This document shows positions 45,257 to 52,351 of a stretch of 64,000 nucleotides of DNA, in pieces (the first letter of the stretch is position 1; every line of letters begins with the position of its first letter). The notes below the pieces were generated by a model. It made no database searches. It worked only from the letters and a program-made list of their open reading frames with translations, and was not told the origin of the DNA. This DNA is from JAMCRM01 sp035561075. GTDB lineage: Bacteria > Acidobacteriota > Terriglobia > Bryobacterales > Bryobacteraceae. Location: contig DATMYF010000055.1 in NCBI GenBank assembly GCA_035561075.1, forward strand, positions 13,100 to 77,099. The letters run 5' to 3'. Position numbers and translations under genes: made by a program.

Positions 45257-47656
45257 TTGAAAAAGACCAGTCTGTTGGTGTGTCTGTTTCTGCTATTTCC
45301 GGTCGCCGGCAGCGTAAGAGAACCTGAACGGCGATCCGGGGCGATGCCCCGGCCCCTTTATTCCGGGCAGTCCAGTGCCTGGAATTCCCTACAATTTCGC
45401 CTGCGACGTTCAACCGATATTTTTCGTTCCGGGCGCTACATCGAAGCATCCGTTCAATTCCAGGAAGATTACGAGGCAGCTAAATCCGCGGGGGAAAATC
45501 GCATCGCCGCGCGATTTTTAGGAAATCTGGGCGCGTGTCGGCTGGCCTTACGGGAGTACGGGCAGGCGCTCGAAGCGTTTGACGCGGCGCGGCGGCTGGC
45601 CGAGGCGGCAGGCGACACGAGTACCGCGGGCGCCATGGACGCCAACGCATCTTCGGTCTATGAGCAGACGGGAGATCTGGACACGGCGGTGGAATACGCG
45701 CGGCGGGGAGTGTCGCGGCTTTCGGGGCGTGATCGCGCCAGGCATCTTCCCAAGGTCCTGATCCAACTGGCGTCATTGCGCGCGCGACAGGGACGTATGG
45801 ACGAGGCTGCCGCGCTGTTTGCCCAAGGGATCGACGGCGCGGACCGGGCGGGCGACCTCGAAACCTGGGCGCTCGGCCAGGACCGGTTGGGTGAAGAGCA
45901 CCTGAAACGCCACGACCTCGCGGCCGCCGAGGGTCCCCTGCTGGAGGCCTTCCGGGCGCGCAAGCTGCACAGGCTGGCAGCGATTGAAACGTCTTACCGG
46001 AATCTGGGGCGGCTGCGTTTCGAGCAGGGGGACCTGCGCTCGGCCGAAACGCTGCTCGATCAGGCGGTGGAGCGGATGCGGGCGCCCAGGGGGCTGATGC
46101 CGGCCTGGGATATCTACCATACACGCGGGGGCGTGAGGATGGCGCGCGGAGAGCACCGCGGCGCCATTGAGGACCTGCGAATCGCGGTGCGGCTGGCGCG
46201 CGCATGGCGTGCCGGAGTGTCGCCCGCCGACGCCACGCGCCTGGCTGGCGAGCAGATGGTGGAGCGGGCGTATGCGGCGCTGGCGGGGGCGGCCGCCGGG
46301 CTATACTTCCAGACCGGGGATGCCGGGCTGCGCCGCGAGGCTTTCGAGGCGGTGGAGGAAAACCGTGCCCTGAGCCTGCGGGCTCTGGCGGCAGAAGCGC
46401 CGGGGCGCCGGGAGGCGTTGCCCCCTGGGTACTGGGAGTCGCTGGCGCAGCTCCAGAGGGCGGAAGCGGCACTGGTGCGGAAACCTCGGGATTCGGCGAC
46501 GCTGGCCCGGGCGGAGACGCTGCTGGCGGCGCTGGTGGGGATGGAAAACCGTGCCGGGGGCAGTCTCCCGGCCACGGAAACCGGGTTGCTCGGGAAACTG
46601 CAGCACTCCCTCTCTGCCGGGAGCGCATGGTTCAGCTTCCAATTAGGCGAGCCCGAATCGTATGTGTGGGCGGTGGACCGCGGCGCTTGCGAGCTTTACC
46701 GGTTGCCGGGCCGCGCCGCGCTAGCCGCGTCGGTCAGGGAGTTTGCCGCCGCGGTGCGGGATGGGGCGCCCACTGCGAAGCCGCTCGGGGCGGAACTGTA
46801 CCGGATTCTTTTCGGAACGGCGGGCCGGCGCTTCACAGGCAAGCCCCGCTGGCTGCTGGCGCTTGATGAAGAGCTTTTCGAACTGCCAGTGGCGGCGCTG
46901 CGGCAAGGAAATCGCTACCTGGCCGAGTTGCACTCCATCCGGGCGGTGCCGGCGGCCGGGCTGGCGGCGCGGACGGGCCAGGCCGGCTGGAGCGCGCTGC
47001 TCGACGGCTCGTTCGTCGGCTTGGGCGACCCGGTCTACAACACGGCGGACGCGCGGGGGCCGGGGGGGAGCGTTGCGGGACTGGAGTTGCCGCGTCTGGT
47101 GGGCAGCGGGCGGGAGATCGAGCTGTGCGCCGCCGCGTGGAGCCGCCCCGGGGCCGTCCTGCTGAGCGGCCGGCAGGCGAACAAGGGCCATTTGCGGGAA
47201 GCGCTGCGGAGCCGCCCGGCGGTGGTGCATCTGGCCACGCACGTGGTGGAGTCGGCCCGGCGGTCTCGCCATGGTTTGATTGCCCTGACGCTTGAAAAGG
47301 GTAAGGGGGCGGACATTCTGGACCCGTTAGAGATCGCGGCGTGGGGCTCCGGGGCCGGGCTGGTGGTGCTGAGCGGATGCAGTTCGGGGGCCGGGCAGGC
47401 GCTGCCTGGCTCCGGGCTGATGGGATTGACGCGCGCGTGGCTGGCTTCCGGGGCGGCGGCGGTCGCGGCCACCCGCTGGTCCACCACGGACGGCGACGGC
47501 GCGCTGCTGAGGTCCTTTTACCGGCACCTGCGGAAGGCTCCCGGTGAGGGCCCCGCGGAGGCGCTCGGCCGGGCGCAGGTGGAGATGCTGGGGGCGGGAG
47601 GATGGCGCGCGGAGCCGCGATATTGGGGGGCGTACTTTCTGGTGGCAAGCCAATGA
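45257..47656 (+). CDS. TPR-CHAT protein, caspase-like protease
   Basis: The 799-residue protein has helical TPR-type repeats over about residues 40-370 (for example GNLGACRLALREYGQALEAFDAARRLAEAAGD). A C-terminal CHAT domain follows from about 520. The caspase-like dyad is visible: His662 in VVHLATHV and Cys708 in VVLSGCSSGAG. The C-terminus PRYWGAYFLVAS is the usual CHAT end. The TTG start gives a signal-like N-terminus (LLVCLFLLFPVAG); an ATG at 45344 would remove it, so location is uncertain. It is ATGA-coupled to an ECF sigma gene and followed by a membrane anti-sigma gene, suggesting protease-controlled transcription. Confidence 0.85.
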   Translation: MKKTSLLVCLFLLFPVAGSVREPERRSGAMPRPLYSGQSSAWNSLQFRLRRSTDIFRSGRYIEASVQFQEDYEAAKSAGENRIAARFLGNLGACRLALREYGQALEAFDAARRLAEAAGDTSTAGAMDANASSVYEQTGDLDTAVEYARRGVSRLSGRDRARHLPKVLIQLASLRARQGRMDEAAALFAQGIDGADRAGDLETWALGQDRLGEEHLKRHDLAAAEGPLLEAFRARKLHRLAAIETSYRNLGRLRFEQGDLRSAETLLDQAVERMRAPRGLMPAWDIYHTRGGVRMARGEHRGAIEDLRIAVRLARAWRAGVSPADATRLAGEQMVERAYAALAGAAAGLYFQTGDAGLRREAFEAVEENRALSLRALAAEAPGRREALPPGYWESLAQLQRAEAALVRKPRDSATLARAETLLAALVGMENRAGGSLPATETGLLGKLQHSLSAGSAWFSFQLGEPESYVWAVDRGACELYRLPGRAALAASVREFAAAVRDGAPTAKPLGAELYRILFGTAGRRFTGKPRWLLALDEELFELPVAALRQGNRYLAELHSIRAVPAAGLAARTGQAGWSALLDGSFVGLGDPVYNTADARGPGGSVAGLELPRLVGSGREIELCAAAWSRPGAVLLSGRQANKGHLREALRSRPAVVHLATHVVESARRSRHGLIALTLEKGKGADILDPLEIAAWGSGAGLVVLSGCSSGAGQALPGSGLMGLTRAWLASGAAAVAATRWSTTDGDGALLRSFYRHLRKAPGEGPAEALGRAQVEMLGAGGWRAEPRYWGAYFLVASQ

Positions 47657-48264
47657 GCGATACGCCGTCCGGCGCTCGTCCGGTACAGGAAAACCAGTGG
47701 GTGGAACTGGTGGAGAAGATCAAGCAGGACGAAGACGGCGCGATGGAGGAGCTGTACCGGGTTTTCTCGCGCGGTGTCCGCTTTTATCTGTGCAGGCAGC
47801 TTGGACCGCAGGATTTGGACGACAAGATGCACGAGGTCTTCCTCATCGTGGTCCAGGCGATCCGGCGAGGCGATCTACGCGACCCCGAGCGGCTGATGGG
47901 CTATGTCCGAACGGTCGTACGGCGGCAGGTGGCGGCGTACATCGAAGAGGTCACGGAGAAGCGGCGGCAATACACGGATCTCGACTATGGCTTGGCCGTT
48001 CGGGATGACTGCCAGACTCCGGAACAGGCGGCCATCCGGCAACAGCACCATGAGCTGGCATGGAGCGTACTGAACGGCATCGGGCGGCGCGACCGGGAGA
48101 TTCTGGTGCGCTTCTACCTTCAGGAGCAGACGGCCGGTGAGATCTGTCGGGACATGGCGTTGACGGAAACGCAGTTCCGGCTGTTGAAGTCGCGCGCCAA
48201 GGCGCGTTTCGGCGAGTTGGGCAAGCGGCGTCTGAATCTCCGGCGCCTGGTCCGTTTTTGGTGA
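47653..48264 (+). CDS. ECF-type sigma factor coupled to TPR-CHAT
   Basis: The 203-residue factor starts at the ATG that overlaps the CHAT stop. Region 2 is MEELYRVFSRGVRFYLCRQLGPQDLDDKMHEVFLIVVQAIRRGDLRDPERLMGYVRTVVRRQV. Region 4 is GRRDREILVRFYLQEQTAGEICRDMALTETQFRLLKSRAKARF. The overlap implies matched production with the protease. It is followed by a zinc/membrane anti-sigma protein. Confidence 0.9.
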   Translation: MSDTPSGARPVQENQWVELVEKIKQDEDGAMEELYRVFSRGVRFYLCRQLGPQDLDDKMHEVFLIVVQAIRRGDLRDPERLMGYVRTVVRRQVAAYIEEVTEKRRQYTDLDYGLAVRDDCQTPEQAAIRQQHHELAWSVLNGIGRRDREILVRFYLQEQTAGEICRDMALTETQFRLLKSRAKARFGELGKRRLNLRRLVRFW

Positions 48265-48312
48265 GATTGCGGCCCCCCGGGAAGCACTCAGTATAATAAG
48301 CGAGGTTGCCCG

Positions 48313-48915
48313 ATGGAGCCGGGGCGTGGAATTCACATCAGCGACGAGGACCTGGAGCGATACTCCCTGAACGGTCTGCCGGAACCGGAACTGGCCGTGG
48401 TGGAGGAGCACCTCCTGGTGTGCGTTGCCTGCCAGGACCGGCTGGAAGCGGCGGATGCTTACGTGCGGGCCATGCGGGAAGCAGCCTTACGGGCCAGGCG
48501 CGAAGAGTTGCGTGTGCGGCGGCCAGGGGGGCAGTCGCGACCCATGATGGCGATAGCGGCGGCAGCAGCGCTGGTGGTGGCCGCGGGGTTGGCGATGCGC
48601 TCGCCGGGCAGTCCGCCGTCCGCGGCGGAGGTGGTGCTCGAAGCCAGACGCGGCCCCATTGCGGCGCACTCCCAGGCGCCCTCGGGGCGGCCGCTGGTGC
48701 TCAGGATGGATGTTGCGGAGCTTGCCCCCGTCCCTGGCTGCCGCGTCGAAGTGGTGAACGGACAGGGCCGGCGGCTGTGGAACGGTCCCGCCGTTCTCCT
48801 CGATGGCCGGCTGGCCGTCACGATCTCAAAAACCTTCTCACCCGGGCGCTACTACGTGCGCCTCTATTCCCCCTCCTCCGAGCTGCTGCGCGAATACGGC
48901 CTTGAAACCCGCTGA
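48313..48915 (+). CDS. Membrane anti-sigma factor with zinc motif
   Basis: The 200-residue protein has an N-terminal zinc anti-sigma domain (ISDEDLERYSLNGLPEPELAVVEEHLLVCVACQDRL, with HLLVCVAC as His-x3-Cys-x2-Cys). A basic stretch, one TM segment (about 77-98) and a beta-rich outer domain of ~100 residues follow (VVLEARRGPIAAHS..GRYYVRLYSPSSELLREYG). It should hold the upstream sigma factor at the membrane. Its outer domain is a possible protease target if TPR-CHAT is exported (inference). Confidence 0.8.
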   Translation: MEPGRGIHISDEDLERYSLNGLPEPELAVVEEHLLVCVACQDRLEAADAYVRAMREAALRARREELRVRRPGGQSRPMMAIAAAAALVVAAGLAMRSPGSPPSAAEVVLEARRGPIAAHSQAPSGRPLVLRMDVAELAPVPGCRVEVVNGQGRRLWNGPAVLLDGRLAVTISKTFSPGRYYVRLYSPSSELLREYGLETR

Positions 48916-48981
48916 CCCGCGGGTGCTCCCCTCGGTGTAACCTTTCTTCGTTCCCCCGGTATTACCCGGCAGGCAGGCGAA

Positions 48982-49548
48982 GTGGAAACGCGATCCGATC
49001 ATGTGCTGATGCAGAAGGTCCGCGACGGCGAGGTGGCCAAACTGGCCGTCCTCTTCGAACGCCACCACGGGTCGCTGTACGGCTACTTCGTCCGGCTAAC
49101 AGGAAACCGCAGCGGCGCCGAAGACATGGTGCAGGACGTGTTTTTCCGCATCCTGAAATATCGGAGCAGCTACCAGGACGGCCACCCGTTTACCGCCTGG
49201 ATGTATGGGATTGCGCGCCGGGTGCACCTGGATGGGGCGGAGAAGCGGACGGCCGAAGTGATCGAGATCGACGCACCCGGTGAGAATCGGGAACCGGCCA
49301 GCGCGGAGCCCGGCCCCGGAGAGCAACTGGAGCGCCGGGAGGAAACCGCGCTGCTGCGTCGCGCCCTGGCGGCACTGCCTGTCGATAAACGCGAAATCCT
49401 GGTGCTGAGCCGCTACCAGAACCTGAAATACGAGCAGATTGCGGAGATTTTGAACTGCGACCCGGGAGCGGTGAAGGTGCGGGTCTACCGTGCGGTTAAG
49501 GCGCTGGGGCAGGTTTTCCGCCAACTATCGAGCGAGAAAGCGTCATGA
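48982..49548 (+). CDS. ECF-type RNA polymerase sigma factor
   Basis: The 188-residue factor starts at GTG. Region 2 is LAVLFERHHGSLYGYFVRLTGNRSGAEDMVQDVFFRILKYRSSYQDGHPFTAWMYGIARRVHLD. Region 4 is LPVDKREILVLSRYQNLKYEQIAEILNCDPGAVKVRVYRAVKAL. A TGTAACC element at 48936-48942 upstream resembles an ECF -35 box and might mean autoregulation. Followed by its anti-sigma gene with an ATGA overlap. Confidence 0.92.
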   Translation: METRSDHVLMQKVRDGEVAKLAVLFERHHGSLYGYFVRLTGNRSGAEDMVQDVFFRILKYRSSYQDGHPFTAWMYGIARRVHLDGAEKRTAEVIEIDAPGENREPASAEPGPGEQLERREETALLRRALAALPVDKREILVLSRYQNLKYEQIAEILNCDPGAVKVRVYRAVKALGQVFRQLSSEKAS

Positions 49549-50315
49549 ATTGCGACGAATTGGAGCCTTACATCGCGGATTATCTCTCGGGCACCCTGGC
49601 GGGCGCACGGAGGGAGGCGTTTGAAGCCCACTTGGCCGGGTGTGAGGCCTGCCGGGCCGAGGCCGGGGAACTGAGGCGGATCTGGCAGGAGCTGGGGCTG
49701 GTGAAGGAGCCCGCGCCCAGCCGCGCCTTGCGGGGGCGCTTCTACGCATCCCTCGAAGCCTACCGGCATGGTCTCGAGAACGCGCGGCAGCCGCAGCGGC
49801 AAGGCTGGTGGTTGGCGCTGGCGGCGGCGATGCTGCTGGCCGGGGTGGCGATCGGGCACTTCCTGACGGCAGGGACATCCGCACGGCGGACGGAACTCGC
49901 GGAATTGCAGGGCGAGGTTCGGAACATGCGCCAGATGGTGACGCTGGCGCTGCTGCAACAGCAATCGCCGAGCGACCGTCTGCGAGGGGTGGACTGGGGT
50001 GCGCGGGTGGATAGCCCAGACGCGCAGGTGCTCTCGGCCCTGATGCAGACCCTCGACCACGATCCCAACGTGAATGTCCGGCTGGCGGCGGTGGACGCGC
50101 TGCGGAAGTTCGCCTCGGCCGGGCCTGTGCGGAGTGCGCTCGATCGCTCGCTGCCCCGGCAGGAGTCGCCGCTGGTGCAGATCGCGCTGATTGATCTGCT
50201 GGTGGGGCTGGGGGAGCGCGGGGCGGAGCCGTCGATCCGCGCGCTGACGGTTTCGGAGGCGGTGAATCCGGCGGTGAAGCAGCGTGCCGAGTGGGGCTTG
50301 CGCCAACTGCAGTAA
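49545..50315 (+). CDS. Anti-sigma factor with zinc motif, TM segment and HEAT repeats
   Basis: The 256-residue protein starts MNCDELEPYIADYLSGTLAGARREAFEAHLAGCEACRAEAG, a ZAS domain with HLAGCEAC. A TM segment follows near residues 88-107, then a short coiled region. The last ~90 residues form HEAT-type helices (DHDPNVNVRLAAVDALRKF, then SPLVQIALIDLLVGLGERGAEPSIRAL). HEAT repeats outside the membrane could bind a ligand or partner that releases the sigma factor. Overlaps the sigma gene (ATGA). Confidence 0.85.
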   Translation: MNCDELEPYIADYLSGTLAGARREAFEAHLAGCEACRAEAGELRRIWQELGLVKEPAPSRALRGRFYASLEAYRHGLENARQPQRQGWWLALAAAMLLAGVAIGHFLTAGTSARRTELAELQGEVRNMRQMVTLALLQQQSPSDRLRGVDWGARVDSPDAQVLSALMQTLDHDPNVNVRLAAVDALRKFASAGPVRSALDRSLPRQESPLVQIALIDLLVGLGERGAEPSIRALTVSEAVNPAVKQRAEWGLRQLQ

Positions 50316-50330
50316 GGAGAAGGAGATCGT

Positions 50331-51137
50331 ATGCATCGGGTGGGAATGATTCTGCTATGCGCGCTGCCGATGGCGGCGGCCGCGGTGGACGAGAGCGAGA
50401 CCATCACGCGCCAATTCACAGTGCCGGCCGGGGCGGAGGTGGTGGTGGAGAACGTGATGGGCTCCATCCGGTCGAAGGCCGTGGATGGCAATGAGGTCCG
50501 GGCGGTGGTTCGGAAGCGGCTTCAAGCCGATAGCGAGGAGCAGGCGGCGGAGGCGCGCCGCGATGTGCGCTTCGAGGCGGCGCAGGAAGGCTCCGTGGTG
50601 CGGCTCCGCGCAGTGTGGCCGGAGCACTCGCGGGAATCCCGCCGGAGGGATTACCGGGTGACCTTCGATTTCGAGCTGCAGGTGCCGCGTGGGGCGCGGC
50701 TGCGGCTCAAGACCGTGCTGGGAGAGGTGGCCGCCACCGGTGCGGGGGCGTTCGAGGTGGGGACCGTGAATGGTAGCGTGGAACTGGCGGACATCACGGG
50801 CGCCGGCACCGCCCGCACGGTGAACGGCAAGGTGCACGCGAGCTTCGCGCGCAACCCGCAGGAGGCGTGTTCGTTCCGGACGGTCAACGGCGGTGTTGAT
50901 GTTGAGTTCCAGCCGGGTCTCTCGGCGGACCTGCATGCCAAGACGTTGAACGGCGCGGTTTACACGGACCATCCGGTGACGCATCTGCCGGGCGCGGCGC
51001 CGGCGGGAGAGGGCCGCGGCACGAAGTTCGTCTACCGTTCCAACCGCACCACTACGGTGCGGGCGGGGACTGGCGGTCCGGCATTCCAATTTGAAACCGT
51101 CAACGGGGATATCACTATCAGGAACCGGGGTATATAG
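50331..51137 (+). CDS. Exported DUF4097-family protein, copy 1
   Basis: The 268-residue protein has a signal peptide (MILLCALPMAAAAV) and a right-handed beta-helix-like repeat pattern: VEVGTVNGSVELADITGAGTARTVNGKVHASF and FRTVNGGVDVEF. The VNG turns repeat about every 18-25 residues, which is the DUF4097/DUF4098 adhesin-like signature. Its place after the sigma/anti-sigma pair suggests it is a regulated envelope product. Confidence 0.8.
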   Translation: MHRVGMILLCALPMAAAAVDESETITRQFTVPAGAEVVVENVMGSIRSKAVDGNEVRAVVRKRLQADSEEQAAEARRDVRFEAAQEGSVVRLRAVWPEHSRESRRRDYRVTFDFELQVPRGARLRLKTVLGEVAATGAGAFEVGTVNGSVELADITGAGTARTVNGKVHASFARNPQEACSFRTVNGGVDVEFQPGLSADLHAKTLNGAVYTDHPVTHLPGAAPAGEGRGTKFVYRSNRTTTVRAGTGGPAFQFETVNGDITIRNRGI

Positions 51138-51944
51138 ATGAATCGGATTGTTAAGCTTTGCGCGGGGCTGGCGCTGGCGGCCCTGGCGCTCGAATCGCAG
51201 ACGCCGGGAGAGCGCGTGACGGTTCCGTTCAGCGATGCCTCCCGGCCGCGGGTGCTCAAAATCTCGCACATGCACGGCAATGTCACGGTAAAGGGGTATG
51301 GCGGAAAGGAAGCCATCGTCGAGGCCAAGGCCCAAGAAGGCGCGCGCGGCCGGCGAAATCGTCCGGATCCCCGTGCCGAGGGCTTGCGGCGCATCGGTCC
51401 GGAAATGACGGGGCTCAAGATCGAAGAGCAGGACAACCTGATCACGGTGAGCGCCGGGTTGAATGCGGGCGACATAAATGTGCAGGTGCCATTCGAGACG
51501 CGGCTGCAATTGAAGCTGATGAACGGGGAGATCACGGTGGAAGGGGTGGCGGGCGAGATTGACGCGCACAATACGAATGGCCGGGTTACGCTGCGCAACG
51601 TCTCGGGCGCCGTGGTGGCGCACAGCCTGAACGACGACTTGACGGTCACATTCGACAAGGTGGCGCCGGACAAAGCCATGTCCTTCAGCACCATGAATGG
51701 CGATATCGATGTCGCGATGCCGGCCGGCGTGAAGGCTCGGGTGAAGATGAAGACCGACAACGGCGAGATCTACAGCGATTTCGATATCCGGACGGAGCCC
51801 GCCGCCGGCCCTACCGCCACGGAGACGGGCAAAGGCAAACGCATTCGCTTCGATAAGACGATGTACGGCACCATCAACGGTGGCGGGCCGGAGATTCAGT
51901 TCACTACCTTCAACGGGAAGATATACCTGAGGCAGAAGAAGTAG
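51138..51944 (+). CDS. Exported DUF4097-family protein, copy 2
   Basis: The 268-residue paralogue starts at the base after the previous stop. It has a signal peptide (LCAGLALAALALESQ) and beta-helix turns LMNGEITVEGVAGEIDAHNTNGRVTLRNVSGAVVAHSLNDDLTVTF and FSTMNGDIDVAM. Copies 1 and 2 have the same length but differ in the middle (a basic insert GARGRRNRPDPRAEG here). Confidence 0.8.
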   Translation: MNRIVKLCAGLALAALALESQTPGERVTVPFSDASRPRVLKISHMHGNVTVKGYGGKEAIVEAKAQEGARGRRNRPDPRAEGLRRIGPEMTGLKIEEQDNLITVSAGLNAGDINVQVPFETRLQLKLMNGEITVEGVAGEIDAHNTNGRVTLRNVSGAVVAHSLNDDLTVTFDKVAPDKAMSFSTMNGDIDVAMPAGVKARVKMKTDNGEIYSDFDIRTEPAAGPTATETGKGKRIRFDKTMYGTINGGGPEIQFTTFNGKIYLRQKK

Positions 51945-51948
51945 GTAC

Positions 51949-51968
51949 CGGGTGATGGGTGTTGGGGC
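51949..51968. repeat. GGGTGATGGGTGTTGGGG microrepeat run
   Basis: A G-rich run resembling, on the opposite strand, the CCCCAACTCC units at 5772-5798 and 58781-58818. It lies in the gap just after DUF4097 copy 2, with no gene between 51945 and 52123. Confidence 0.4.
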
Positions 51969-52123
51969 CGGCCAACGCCCACCCTTTACACGTGTACGCG
52001 AAATGACCCACCGATAAAAAGACCGCCATGGCGGAAAATCCGTAGCGCCCGCTTGTTCCGTGGCTTCAGCCTGCTACACTCTGGTTGAGAGGTGCATCGC
52101 AAACAGGCAGGGAGAGGCGCGCC

Positions 52124-52351
52124 ATGTTTCGATCCGATCAGTTGATCCGCGAGGAGACGATCGCACGCGACGTGAAGCAGCGGTTTCCGGAGATGGTGCC
52201 CGTGTTCCCATACGGGCGCCCGCCAGGCGATCCCTACGACATCGAAAGCCCTAATTCGAAAGCCGGTCTTGAAGGCCGCGGCGTGGTGGACGGCCTCCAT
52301 CGGGCCGCTTGCGGAAGCAAGACCGAACAGCGGACAACATACAAGCAATGA
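52124..52351 (+). CDS. Small DUF1858/ScdA-N-like protein coupled to the Pat gene
   Basis: The 75-residue protein starts MFRSDQLIREETIARDVKQRFPEMVPVFPYG and continues with AGLEGRGVVDGLHRAACG. The pattern DVxxRFPExxPVFxxYG...GLxxxxVxxxLxxA resembles DUF1858/DUF542-type domains, which often bind metals or clusters via a Cys. Here the usual CxxC is absent and one Cys lies near the end. Its TGA overlaps the start of the Pat-like gene (ATGA), so translation is coupled. The family call is tentative. Confidence 0.45.
   Translation: MFRSDQLIREETIARDVKQRFPEMVPVFPYGRPPGDPYDIESPNSKAGLEGRGVVDGLHRAACGSKTEQRTTYKQ

Noticed and set aside
45257..47656. Calling the TPR-CHAT protein part of type III-E CRISPR
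   Set aside because: No Cas7-11/gRAMP is present, and the csm genes are 6.3 kb away with unrelated genes between; only the regulatory logic is similar.
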